A DNA stretch of 64,000 bases, taken from the NCBI GenBank assembly GCA_028554645.1, contig JAQOOI010000064.1:2931817-2995816 (forward strand). Direction: 5' to 3'. This DNA is from Omphalotus guepiniiformis. Lineage: Eukaryota > Basidiomycota > Agaricomycetes > Agaricales > Omphalotaceae. The stretch's first letter is position 1. Each line of letters starts with the position of its first letter. Below, in pieces: positions 50,762 to 61,216 of the stretch. The notes under the pieces are model-generated. The model made no database searches. It was not told the origin of the DNA and saw only the letters and a list, made by a program, of their open reading frames with translations. A program made the position numbers and the translations under genes.

Positions 50762-53289
50762 ATGGATGACTTTTCAAGGCAATTGGCTTCCTCTATCACT
50801 CTCAGTAGGGAGCCTTCCGAGGTACCGGTAAGTCCTTTTTAATTCCTTTCTCTCACGCGCTGCTTTTCACAGTGTGTCACATATATATTCGAGAACCGCT
50901 CTCAATTGACGGCCTCTTTCTTTTCTTTTCCCTCTCACAGCTCTCAGACATGAACGAAGAGGATTACAAGGCTCTTTCCGCCATCGTTTCAAGGCTAGGC
51001 GACTTGGACCGACGTCTACGGGACCAATCGTTCAAGGAGTTTGGAAAGGGTCTTAGGTTGAGGACCATTACATCCGCTTTCGACGATTTGAATCTCGCCT
51101 TGGTAGGCATCATTTCTTTTCATCTTCGTTATAGCTAACCTCATCTTGACAGACTCGCGTTGCTTTGACTTTCAATTGCTGCCAGCGAGCACATACACAT
51201 CTCCCCGACTATTTTACCGGTTCTTTTCTTTCTGTATGCAATCTCGCTTTATGGCTTCATCAGGCCAAACCGACTTCATTTATTGTGCCGCCCTGGGGGC
51301 TAAACCGCGCTAAACTTGATTCTTTCTGCCTCAAGTATACAGTAAGTATCTCTCAGACTGGTTTCATTTCTTTTGCTAACTCTTTACAGCTTCGCAATTT
51401 GTGGGAACCACTACCTCCATTTCCTAAGCTTAAGCAAACTCCGCAGCTCGAGGAAGACAACGACGACGATGAGATCTTACTCCCGCCTCTCGCCACACTT
51501 GCTTCGTCCGCCAAGGTTGCTCGCGCTGAATCTTCGAAGGTTTCGGCACCGATTTCAAAACCAAAGCCTCAGCCAAAGCCAAAGGCCAAGACTAGTGTAA
51601 CACCCTTACCGGGTCGTTTGGTATGTCTTTTCTTTTTGTTTGAAGAGGTCCTTCTTATTTTATCATTTTTAGATGAAACGCAAGATCTCCGACGTTGAAG
51701 CCACGGCCGAATCTACTGAGCTGACCGACGACGACGACGATGATACTGACTTCGAGTCCGAGAACTCTGAGCCTCCGGTCAAGAAGTCTCGCGTTTCTGA
51801 AGGTAAGAAGCCTGCAGCTGCAGCTTCAAAGGTATGTTTTTCTTTATAGATTTATTTATTCTTTTCTCATGTTTTCTTACACAGGGCAAGGGTAAACAGG
51901 TGGTCAAGCCAAAACCGAAGATTCGGAAGATGCGTGTGGAAGAGCCTGCCGATGAACCAGCGTCTCGAAAGACTCGCTCCAAGGCGACTTCAATTACTGT
52001 TCCTGCATCCAGCGACGAGGAAGAGGAGAAGAAGGAAGAGGAGAAATTGGTCAAGACTGAGGGTGCTAAGGCCCCAGTCAATCTCAACGTCGACTTTGAG
52101 GCTCCTTTGTGGGCTTCTCGCGCCGATTTCGCAACATCTTCTGTTTCTCTAGCCCCGGGCACCCGTCATGAGGCCCCAAATCTCCACGTAAGTCTCATCA
52201 TTTCTTTTTATTTCAGCTCTTATTACTGACAATGTCTTCCTTAGCGCTCAGATGGCCGTACGCCGCAGAATCGTGCCAAGGAGGACTTTGAGCAGGTACC
52301 TGGTAAGTATCCTTCACTTTCATTTTTCTAGCGTTTGTTTAACAGTTCTTTTACAGGTCGTGTTGTCTTTGGATGGCCTTACGGCCGTCCTGTCACTTTA
52401 CAACAGCTCGTTTCCGTTAATCGCACATTCGATCGGGTACGCCTCTCTCTGACTCGAGATTAACACCCGCTAAATTCTCTTTTCGTCACTCTTTTAGTTC
52501 TTCGGCGACTCCATTTGTGCTGCCTGCGTCGGCGGTACACACACAGAAGGTAGGGAGTGTCGTCCTCAGTTCAACAGCAAGACTTTCGAATGGCGCTGCG
52601 CTACCTGCGCAAAGGACAACCATACCTGTAGCTGGTCGTACGGTTTGGAAGGCAGCGATCAGTTGCGATGCCTTTCATACACATTGGCTCGTAGCGGCAG
52701 TACAGGTAAGTATTCCTTTCATTTCCTTAGACATCTTTTATTAAAGGTTCTTCGTTTCTTAGTTGTCTCTCAGGAAGCTGAGCAGTTGCAGATTCTCATC
52801 GACACCTACGAGGACATGCAGAACAGCGTCTCCGCGCAGATGCGAGTGATGGAACGGGTACACCGGACGATCTTGCAGTGTCAAGATCATATCAAGGCTT
52901 CGTGTCGCGATCCTCGTCTCGTTTTACATCAGGTTCAGACTGGCGACCCGACATTCGACTATTCGGACGAACAGCTCAAACTACTGGCTACCGCGCTTGG
53001 ATGGGACATCAACCTGGTGTCTCGGGCAAGCTATATCGCTAGGAACGAATCTGGTCGTTTCGTCGTGGTGGATCCAGAGGTCGAGCAGCAAGCTGGTCCA
53101 TCCCGTGTTCCTTCCACTCCCGTTGCTACAGCTGACATCGACGAATCGCCTCAGGCGGTCGGTGCTTCGCAAGTCACGGTCGAAGAGGATGAGGACAAGG
53201 AAGACGAGCTGGAGGAGGAGACGACGGGCAGGGTCTTAGTGCCAGAAAGCAGTCCACTAGCTGGGAGGGACGATCCCCTCTCAGAGTGA
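50762..53289 (+). CDS. Antisense cargo gene A: Cys-rich, acidic/basic protein of unknown function
   Basis: Ten exons (50762-50827, 50941-51102, 51153-51341, 51390-51620, 51673-51831, 51885-52187, 52245-52302, 52357-52436, 52498-52705, 52763-53289) keep one frame for 660 aa. All nine introns are GT-AG and about 45-115 bp. The middle is disordered with alternating acidic (ELTDDDDDDTDFESE) and basic (VVKPKPKIRKMR) tracts, as in nuclear proteins. Residues about 420-460 hold six or more cysteines: CAACVGGTHTEGREC, then WRCATCAKDNHTCSW, resembling a zinc-binding module. A helical stretch (EAEQLQILIDTYEDMQNSVS) follows. It lies opposite to gag-pol inside the LTR element, starting 300 bp from the 3' LTR. 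It is CpG-rich, unlike the rest of the element. Function unknown; DNA or RNA binding is a guess. Confidence 0.8.
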
Positions 53290-54127
53290 CTTTCAAGGCT
53301 CGGGTGCGCACATAGTTCGTACCCCTTTTTTCCCTTTACTTTCTCCATCTCTCAGTCCCAATCTCACAGATCTGTCGTTCTCTTCCCTTGGCTGGGACCT
53401 CCCGTATCCGTTCGCATTTCGTCGCGGGTGACCTTGGTGTTCAACACACCAGGTTGCCCAAATATATAAAATTTTTATACATCGCTTTTTCTGTAGATAC
53501 TCCCTGTGCTTACTTTATAGTAGTATAGGTCGAAGTATCTTCATAGTAGTACTGAGCTTTCATGCTCAAATATACATTTCGTTTTTCTTGGTATGAATCT
53601 GGTGTGAAACATAAGAAATAAATTTGAGAGTCTCCTTCAAATTGAGTATCTAACTCGATTCTAGAGGGAAACAATTCTTTAAATGACTTAAGCCCACAAT
53701 TTTCAATAAGTATCGTTTCTTTTTGAGGATACATTGAATTTAATAAGTCCTTTCTGTCAAGGTTGAGAGCTCTCGGTTACTCGGCAATGCTATTCGGCTA
53801 AGTCCTCTGCGGTCAAAGCTGTCTAGATCTCCAGATTTGAGATATTTGAAATTTCAAAAATTCAAAATTTTGGCCTTGTCAACTTTGTGTGCTCTCTCCC
53901 CCCAAGTAAAATTAACTTCAACGTCCCCGTTGATCAATCTGCTACGCTGGCTAGGCCTCATTGTGCCTGTTTGAACAGCATAGGAGTAATGACCAACTTG
54001 CAGATTTAGACGGGGTAGACCAGATATAAAAGGTGCAGCGCAGATTCAGAACGACTCAGCACCATCTATCACTTGGTTCTACAACCCTTCCACTTTTATC
54101 ATTTCTCTATCTCTATATTTTACAGTT
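53290..54127. other. Spacer between cargo genes A and B
   Basis: AT-rich, with one GAGTATCTAACTC motif at about 53,643, a second polypurine-tract-like run at 53,892-53,903 (minus strand purines), and the promoter of gene B. No gene seen. Confidence 0.6.
54025..54032 (+). promoter_or_regulatory. TATA box of cargo gene B
   Basis: TATAAAAG lies 96 bp upstream of the ATG of gene B, a usual spacing for a fungal TATA element with a 5' UTR of about 65 bp. Confidence 0.55.
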
Positions 54128-55529
54128 ATGGCCCCTAAAGGTCCCAAGACTTGGCCTGAGCGTCCTGAGTGGGTTGCCACAACGCAACGATATCTTTCTC
54201 GAGCTACTGGAGCCATGGAGGCCAAAGATGCGGATACTGAACTGCTTGGGATGCTTATTACAGCCCTTGCTAGTCATCTTGTAAATGTTCAATCTTTGAT
54301 TCCAGGTCCAGTATCTAACTTGATTTCTTATTACAGAAGAAGTCTCTGCCTGCATATGCAGTTGCTAAGTCCGAGGAAGCGTTCACTTTGTTCGACAAAG
54401 GTGTCAATCTGGTCGCAGATGCAGTCAAAAAGTTTCCATCTGTAGGTGAACCTGACACTTTCTCCGCCATTAAAGCTTTCCGGGACGACTTGGCAAAGCG
54501 CAGAGAGACTCTCAGTGGGTCTAAGAAGCGCAAAGTACGTTTTTATTGACCATCCCTCTCATTTCGAGTATCTAACTGCCTATCGGTGTGTAGCCAGCTA
54601 AAACTCCCGAACTTATTGAGGATGACGATGATGACGATGAAGAGATTGAGGTCATTACTGGTGACGGAGACGTTACTGTAAGTATCTAACTCCTTGGTTA
54701 CTGAGTATCTAACTCAAATCCCAACATGGTCTTTCTTTTCTCAGATGGCAGATGGACCTTCCCTTGGGCTTTCTGCGTCGATCCACGCTCCCAATAAGGA
54801 TAACAAGGACTCTAGCAAGGACAAAACCAAAGGTTCTCCCACTACTACCACAGTTCATAAGTCTTCCAAGGAAAAAGTAGTAATTACTTCTCCAAGGGTA
54901 AGCAGATTTATGTTCAGAACTGTTCATTCGTTTCTCTTGACTGATGTACCTTGGTAACTTTTCAGGCTACCTCAGTTGGACCCAAAGATGTAAGTTTTTA
55001 GTTCCATCTGGAGATATTCATGCAGTTTTATGTACTGACTATAAATGTTCATGTAGAATGAACCTATTCCTGAGCCCCACAAGGTGATTGTCATGAAGAA
55101 GCCTCGGATTGAGAACCCAATCGTCAACCTTAGAGAGGAGACAGACCGTGAGTAGTCACCCAATCTGCGGCTTTTTCGAGTATCTAACTCAATTATCCTG
55201 CAGATGAGCGCAAACTCCGGGAGAGTGGAGAAGAGATTGTGACTCGTATCACTGCTCTGTTCCCTTTCATGGACTTGGACCACTTCTCTCCTGAGGTTCT
55301 TCAATCAATTTCCAACTTCTTGAAGACAGAACTCAGTGTTCATCAACATGCCATTCAGTATCATCATTCTCAGTACAGATTTGCCTACAAGGAGTTTTCC
55401 CGTCTGGAATTGCTCCGAAGACAGAAGGAGAAGGCTTACAGGGCCAACCAGAGTCCCTTGGAGTCTGGCCCAGGTACTGCTGATGATCCAGCTCCTTTCC
55501 ATGCCTTCCCATCTGCAGACATTTTCTGA
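54128..55529 (+). CDS. Antisense cargo gene B: helical protein of unknown function
   Basis: Seven exons (54128-54280, 54337-54534, 54594-54677, 54745-54897, 54966-54989, 55057-55147, 55204-55529) form one frame of 342 aa. The N-terminus MAPKGPKTWPERPEW has a Trp-rich start. Then a helical domain, an acidic linker (ELIEDDDDDDEEIEVI), a Lys/Ser-rich stretch with a 24-nt exon, and a C-terminal helical block (VHQHAIQYHHSQYRFAYKEF then RLELLRRQKEKAYRA). Several introns contain the motif GAGTATCTAAC, where CTAAC is a likely branch site. It is convergent with pol, 200 bp from its stop. No known domain is recognised. All splice sites are GT-AG and the frame is intact, so it is probably expressed. Confidence 0.8.
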
Positions 55530-55731
55530 CTTTAATGTTACATCTGGACATCTCAGTATCATTTATGGGCAGTTTACACGGTATTGGTACATCGTATAGG
55601 ACATCTTCAGACACCCTTTATGTTTATCTTAGTAGTGCATACTACTGTTACCCACTTTTTACTTTCATCTGCAACTAGGTAGTCACTTTTTCAGTGTCTA
55701 TCTCGTACTTTGTTCAAATATAGTGTGTTTA

Positions 55732-58700
55732 TCATTTATTTTGTGAAGATTGGGACCTAGTCTGGACTGGAGCGTCCCAATCTGGTTCTTCTTCATCTGC
55801 ATCGTTTGCAGATTGTAGTTCTTCATCACTGGACTCATCAAGATCTTCATCTTCAGCAGGAATTCTCAGTTGAGGAATACTGTCAAAGATGTAATCTCTC
55901 TCAAGTTCAGGGTCTAGCTCATTGTTATCATTGACCATCTCTTCTAGTTGTTCACTAGTCAAGTCTATAAGTTCATGAATGTTCTCAGGCAGTTGAATTG
56001 GTTCATATCTAGCTACATGGGGTAGTACTCTGAAGGCAGCAACCTTTTCTCTGAGTACTGTGCCATCCATCTGGGCCACAATGTAGGATCCCCCTTTGGT
56101 TCTCCTTATTACAATCATGGGTCCCAGGTATCTAGGATACATTTTTCTGTCCAAGTTCTTCTCAACTTGTGTATTTCTGACTTGTATAAGTGTACCAGGT
56201 TTGAAATCAAAGTCTCTGATAACATTTCTGTATTCTTCTTCATATTGTCTAAGAGTCTCTTTCTTGGTTGTATCAATTCTAGATATCATCTCCTGCACAT
56301 GGGTTCTATGCTTAGCTAGAGCTTGAGCTCTGTAGCCAATAAGTTCCTCATATGTCAAGATTCTATCTGGAAGTTTTACTAACCATGTAGATTCAACAAT
56401 ATCCAAGGGTAGGATAGGTTCAGCTCCAGTAACAAGGAAGTATGGTGAACATCCAAGTCCTTTTCTAGCTGTAATTCTATCTGCCCAGAAGACATGTTTG
56501 AGAAACCACCACCATCTCTTTAGATCTCCACCTGTAGCTTTTGCCAAGGCAGTTCTAATGTCAAAGTGGGCTCTCTCAATCTTGCCATTTGCTTGGGAAT
56601 TGTAAGGAGATATAGTAATTCCTTTAATTCCATATTTATCTTCTAGCCATTTAAGCATAGCTCGCATCTGGGGTGCATTATCAGTTACTACTTCATCCGG
56701 ACATCCCCATCTGCATATAATATCATCAAAGAACCATTCCCCCAATGATCTAGCATTGTCAGATCTTAAGGCTCTTCCTTCAGACCAGGATGAGAGTGCA
56801 CATCTGCCATGTACAACATCCTTGCAACCATTACTTGGAGGTGATACTTTAAATACATCCACATGAATCTTCTGAAACAGGGAGGGAGTGTGTGTAAGAG
56901 TGGGGGGAATCTTCAACAATTCTAATTTTCGGTTCTGGCAGATCTGGCAGGATTTGACAAACCAATTGACATCTCCATTCAAATCTGGCCACCAAAAACG
57001 CTTCTCTATGAGAGCTTTTGTTGCAAACATTCCTTTATGTCCCAGATGGTCATGAGCAGCATGCATCATGTACATCCTTTTCTCTTTAGGCACAACCAGT
57101 CTATGCTGGCCTCCTGTATCATCATTCCTTCTATAGAGTCTCCCATCTCTGTCTACAAAGAACTTTACAGCCCTGGAAATGAACTTTTTCATAGCAGTCT
57201 CACCTAGGTGAGCTAGAGGCTGATTGCCCTGCAGGTACCAATCTTTGATTAGGTCTAGTTGTTCATCCAGTTCCTTTGTAGATGCAGATCTGTGATCCTC
57301 TCTATACGGGTGTTCATGTCTCCATTCAGTACCTCCTTCAGGTATAACCAAGGTCTGTGCAAACTGCAACATCGAGTTAGATACTGGATGTTGAATTGCT
57401 AACAGCTCTCTAATGGAATTCAAGTGATGTTCTTCTTCAAGAGCTTCTTGCAAATCGTCCTCAAAGTCGTCTATTGACTTTGCAACTTCCTGCAAGTAAC
57501 CACCTCGAGTATCTATTTCATCTTTAAAGGCTTCAAAATCAAAGGGTACCTCAGATTCACCATCTCCCATTCTGAATTTCACCGGCAGACCATCATCTTC
57601 ATCAACAAATGAATCCGGATCTCTAGATGCCGCTCTTTCAGTTGGTATGGTTCCTCTAGGTGGTCTAGATAGTCCATCTGGTCCCTTATGTTCAGTGCCC
57701 TTGATGTGTACCAAGGTGAAGTGGAACTTCCTTATTTCTTCAATCCATCTGTTTATAGTTGCATTGGGACCACTACTGGGTTTGTCAAGCATTCCTTTAA
57801 TATAGCTTGCATCTGTTTCCACAGTAAGATCCCTACATCCATATGTCTGGTAGTATGTTTGTTGTAAGGCCAACATCAAGCCATATAGTTCTCTCTTGGG
57901 TTGAGAAAACCTTGCTTCTCTCTCATTCAAGGTAATAGAACCCATCCAATTGTAGAACTTTTTCTTTGAATCTGCAGGGTCTCTCTGATATAGTTGGAAA
58001 CCTACTGCCATCCAGGAAGTATCTACTGAAAGGGTGATTCCAGTACTTAAATCATAGTCAATAGGACGGAGTGCTGGAGCATTCCTAATCCCATCTTTAA
58101 TCATTTCTACAGCTTCCAGTTCTGCAGGACCCATTTGAAAAGGCACATCTCCAGTTAAGATTGTCAAAGGTTTTGCTTTCTTGGCATAATCCTTTATGAA
58201 CATCCTCATCTGACCAGCAGTGCCCAAAAATGACCGGATATCTTTCTTCTCAGACCATTTTGATGCATCACAAGTCAGAACAACTTCAGCTAACCTTTCA
58301 ACTGGCTTTTCTCCTTCATAACTGACATGATGTCCAACAACATCTCCTTCAGCTACACAGATAAAAGCTTTAGTACCTGCAAAGGTACCACCAGCATGCT
58401 TCATTCTTTGCACAATTCTGTTCATATTCTGCAGATGCTCCCACACAAATCTTCTGATGCCAGAATTTTCAGGGATAGTTTCATAACCTCCATCTGCAGT
58501 TTCATATCTGCTGACAGGCCCTTTTACTGGTACATCATCAATGTAAGGTTTAGTTACATGTGGAATTTCATCTCTGAAGATATATGTAACATCATCATGA
58601 TAGATAGGGACAGAGTTTGTCCAACCCATAGGTAACTTCACTAATCTATGTGGGCCAAAAGGTGTTTGGAAGGTGGTAAGATCTCTTGAACTTTCATCAA

Positions 58701-59775
58701 CCAGCCTCTCATCATACCCAACAAAGATATCCAGTAAACCCAAACATGCTCTTCCAGAGAAGCTTCTAGCTATATCTGCAGTTGCAGGAGGAATTCCTGA
58801 ATGTTGAATAGTCACTTTATTGAGTGGTTCTAAACTATGGACCAATCTTAAGCTTTTCCCATCTTTCTTTAAGACACAGAACCATCTGGATCTATAGGAT
58901 GAACTGGACGGCTCATATACACCAGCATCTATTTTGTCCTTAATCATTTTACACACTTGATCATAGATCCCTGGAGGTATAGGAATATTCCTTTCTACCC
59001 AAGGAGTGTGTGGTAACACTGGAAACTTTACTGGAGGAAAGAACTCTGTATTAAAGGTTCCTCCTTCAGATGCTTCCCATGCAAATGCTTTTTCTTGGAC
59101 TTTCATAAGATGGTGTACAAGTTTCATTTCTTCAGGCCATAAGAAACCTTCATTATGATTCTTGTCTACAATTTCTTTTCTTTCTTGAGAGTACCTCTCA
59201 CCAGGAGTGAAATCTGGAGGATGAGTAGGTAACTCAGGCATATCTTTTAACGGATCTCCAATTATTTTTCTTTCAATCCGGAACTCCGCAGGTAAGGTAG
59301 CTTTAACAGGTTTGACCTTAATAGCAACTGGTTTGTACTTTCTAGAAGCCAAAACAGTCACCAATCTGGCCATTTTGTTGCCATTCTTATCTCTACTCCA
59401 TCTGGGTCTTGAAGATTGGACAGGTTTAGGTTCCCTTTTGACCTTTTTACCCTTATTCATCCTCTTTTCAGTTCCAGATGCGGGTTCCGAAGTGTGATTA
59501 AGTACCGTGCAAGTATCTAAGTCTGAATTCTGAGTATCTAAGTGCTCTTTTGAATTCAAATTTAAATTTTCTCGCCAGGTACAGAACACTTGTTTCTTTT
59601 CTGAGTCTACAGACCGATTTAAATACGATCTAACCGAATCTGCAGCCGCTATATCGTTTTCTCTTATGATGGATTCAGCTGCAAACACAAATGCCTCAGC
59701 CTTTTCAGGTTCTGAAAACAATTCATTGTCTGGCAGCTTATATCCAGCAATTGTGGCATTGCCATCTTTATCCAT
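55732..59775 (-). CDS. pol: Pol polyprotein: reverse transcriptase, RNase H, integrase
   Basis: An open frame of 1347 aa from ATG 59,775. Reverse transcriptase: LRLVHSLEPLNK, LLDIFVGYDE (first Asp) and the catalytic KPYIDDV near residue 411. RNase H: SVDTSW near 585, KRELYGL, VETDAS and HIKGTEHKGPDGLSR. Integrase: zinc module HAAHDHLGHKG...CQICQ near 915-950, catalytic Asp in HVDVF, Asp in VTDNAPQ (about 1030) and Glu in NGKIERAH (about 1066), then a GPY/F-like module YPRYLGPMIVIRRTKG. No chromodomain is evident; the tail is acidic. All catalytic residues are present. The frame is open upstream of this ATG and overlaps the protease ORF, so synthesis by -1 frameshifting is likely. Confidence 0.93.
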   Translation of the reverse strand: MDKDGNATIAGYKLPDNELFSEPEKAEAFVFAAESIIRENDIAAADSVRSYLNRSVDSEKKQVFCTWRENLNLNSKEHLDTQNSDLDTCTVLNHTSEPASGTEKRMNKGKKVKREPKPVQSSRPRWSRDKNGNKMARLVTVLASRKYKPVAIKVKPVKATLPAEFRIERKIIGDPLKDMPELPTHPPDFTPGERYSQERKEIVDKNHNEGFLWPEEMKLVHHLMKVQEKAFAWEASEGGTFNTEFFPPVKFPVLPHTPWVERNIPIPPGIYDQVCKMIKDKIDAGVYEPSSSSYRSRWFCVLKKDGKSLRLVHSLEPLNKVTIQHSGIPPATADIARSFSGRACLGLLDIFVGYDERLVDESSRDLTTFQTPFGPHRLVKLPMGWTNSVPIYHDDVTYIFRDEIPHVTKPYIDDVPVKGPVSRYETADGGYETIPENSGIRRFVWEHLQNMNRIVQRMKHAGGTFAGTKAFICVAEGDVVGHHVSYEGEKPVERLAEVVLTCDASKWSEKKDIRSFLGTAGQMRMFIKDYAKKAKPLTILTGDVPFQMGPAELEAVEMIKDGIRNAPALRPIDYDLSTGITLSVDTSWMAVGFQLYQRDPADSKKKFYNWMGSITLNEREARFSQPKRELYGLMLALQQTYYQTYGCRDLTVETDASYIKGMLDKPSSGPNATINRWIEEIRKFHFTLVHIKGTEHKGPDGLSRPPRGTIPTERAASRDPDSFVDEDDGLPVKFRMGDGESEVPFDFEAFKDEIDTRGGYLQEVAKSIDDFEDDLQEALEEEHHLNSIRELLAIQHPVSNSMLQFAQTLVIPEGGTEWRHEHPYREDHRSASTKELDEQLDLIKDWYLQGNQPLAHLGETAMKKFISRAVKFFVDRDGRLYRRNDDTGGQHRLVVPKEKRMYMMHAAHDHLGHKGMFATKALIEKRFWWPDLNGDVNWFVKSCQICQNRKLELLKIPPTLTHTPSLFQKIHVDVFKVSPPSNGCKDVVHGRCALSSWSEGRALRSDNARSLGEWFFDDIICRWGCPDEVVTDNAPQMRAMLKWLEDKYGIKGITISPYNSQANGKIERAHFDIRTALAKATGGDLKRWWWFLKHVFWADRITARKGLGCSPYFLVTGAEPILPLDIVESTWLVKLPDRILTYEELIGYRAQALAKHRTHVQEMISRIDTTKKETLRQYEEEYRNVIRDFDFKPGTLIQVRNTQVEKNLDRKMYPRYLGPMIVIRRTKGGSYIVAQMDGTVLREKVAAFRVLPHVARYEPIQLPENIHELIDLTSEQLEEMVNDNNELDPELERDYIFDSIPQLRIPAEDEDLDESSDEELQSANDADEEEPDWDAPVQTRSQSSQNK

Positions 59776-59810
59776 TTCAATACAAACAGCTACCTCTCCC
59801 TGATCTCTTA

Positions 59811-61208
59811 TCAGTTCATTGAGGTCCGATGAAAATTTTGAGAGTCTCCCTCATTTTTCACAGGGACACTCGCAGATTTCTGTGTTTCTGGGACAAGCTT
59901 TGGTTCACCAGGAATAGGTTTAACCTTAATTCCTCTACCTCTGTCATATGTTCCCATTGTACACTTCATTCCACTGTTTGGATCTGTAATGGTGATCTCT
60001 TGTTCTCCAGTTTCAAAGTTTCTGACTACACTGCTTGTTAACACATCAAATGGTCTTCCCAAAAGAACATCATAAGGCACTTTATCTATTATGTGAATCT
60101 GCATATAGATAGTTATTTCTCCAAAGGTAAATGGTACATTTCTTGCTAGTCCCCTAGTAGCCTGTAATTGACCATTTGCACTTTGCATATGGATCACAGT
60201 CTCTGGGTCCCATCTTAAACCAAGTCCAATAGCTACTCTTGTATCCATGGACACGATTTGAGAACCACTATCAACTACTGTCTCAACTTGTTGATCAGAG
60301 TGATTAATCTTTGGGTAGATTGCCTTTAGACTGTCAGTCTGGCTGGCTACTATAATGATCTTGTTCCTCTCATCTGGAGGTACATCTTTCTGATACTGGT
60401 CCACAACATCCTTGTGTACCACTGAGCCTTTCTTAAGGTCATCTGTGTCTTCATCTAGGACAATAAACACATCTTCCCTTTCATAGGCCATATCTTCAAT
60501 AAAGACCATATAATTTGCCTGTACCAGATTGACATCTTCTTCTGGTAGAATACCATCAGGATCATCTTCATCCCTTACTTCATGAACAAAAGCCTTTACA
60601 GGATGCTTATACACCCTGTTGTTCTTCAATTTTCTCTGCATAATCTTCTGAAGTGCCGGAGATATAGCAATGAGGTCCCCACTACTTATATCTATCTCAG
60701 ATCTAAAGATTTTGTCTGCAATTTCTTCTGCTAGACCCGGTTTGAATAGTGAGTTTCTAAGCTTGAAATCGGGCTCAGATTTACGCGGAGGCTTTGTGTA
60801 TACAATAGCATTCCTTATATCATTACTCATTCCATCTTTAGTTCCAGATTGAGCTCCTTCAGTCTCATTTGACTTATTCTGGCTCCCTACAGGCATTCCC
60901 TTTGGTATAGGTGGCCTATCTATTGCCTTTACATGATCAAACGGACGGTTAGATACTCTCCGTGCAACATTGTTGTTATTTTCAGAGGGAGATTCAATCT
61001 CCTCAGTGTCAGAATCAACGGGTAGTTCAAAACGAACGGGCTCTTTTCTCATAGCAGGGGGTCTGTATTTCTCCCTTTCAGATGGTCTTAGTGTAGGTAG
61101 TAACACTTCAACTCTCTTTTTCTTTACAAGTTTATTTTCCTCAGGAGATTGACCTGTTTTGTGAGAAGGATTCTGAGTATATACAGCTTCTTCACCAATC
61201 TCCTTCAT
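59811..61208 (-). CDS. Protease ORF (retropepsin) of the LTR element
   Basis: 465 aa. The retropepsin active site VDSGSQIVSMD is near residue 311, with the second conserved strand YDVLLGRPF near 380. The first 290 residues are a charged linker without a known domain. The ORF lies in the -1 frame relative to gag, beginning 8 bp after the gag stop if the ATG is used, but its frame is open across the last gag codons. It cuts the Gag-Pol precursor in the virus-like particle (family knowledge). It appears intact. Confidence 0.88.
   Translation of the reverse strand: MKEIGEEAVYTQNPSHKTGQSPEENKLVKKKRVEVLLPTLRPSEREKYRPPAMRKEPVRFELPVDSDTEEIESPSENNNNVARRVSNRPFDHVKAIDRPPIPKGMPVGSQNKSNETEGAQSGTKDGMSNDIRNAIVYTKPPRKSEPDFKLRNSLFKPGLAEEIADKIFRSEIDISSGDLIAISPALQKIMQRKLKNNRVYKHPVKAFVHEVRDEDDPDGILPEEDVNLVQANYMVFIEDMAYEREDVFIVLDEDTDDLKKGSVVHKDVVDQYQKDVPPDERNKIIIVASQTDSLKAIYPKINHSDQQVETVVDSGSQIVSMDTRVAIGLGLRWDPETVIHMQSANGQLQATRGLARNVPFTFGEITIYMQIHIIDKVPYDVLLGRPFDVLTSSVVRNFETGEQEITITDPNSGMKCTMGTYDRGRGIKVKPIPGEPKLVPETQKSASVPVKNEGDSQNFHRTSMN
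59832..59838 (-). promoter_or_regulatory. Candidate -1 frameshift slippery site, PR to pol
   Basis: Element-strand heptamer A AAT TTT in the protease frame, fitting X XXY YYZ exactly, 18 nt before the protease stop. The -1 frame is open from here into the pol ORF. Confidence 0.6.
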
Positions 61209-61216
61209 TGGAAACT

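Noticed and set aside
50457..55731. Host DNA inserted between two separate solo LTR elements
   Set aside because: Polypurine tract, 3' LTR and gag-pol are all in the right order and orientation for one element; still to be tested with other copies.
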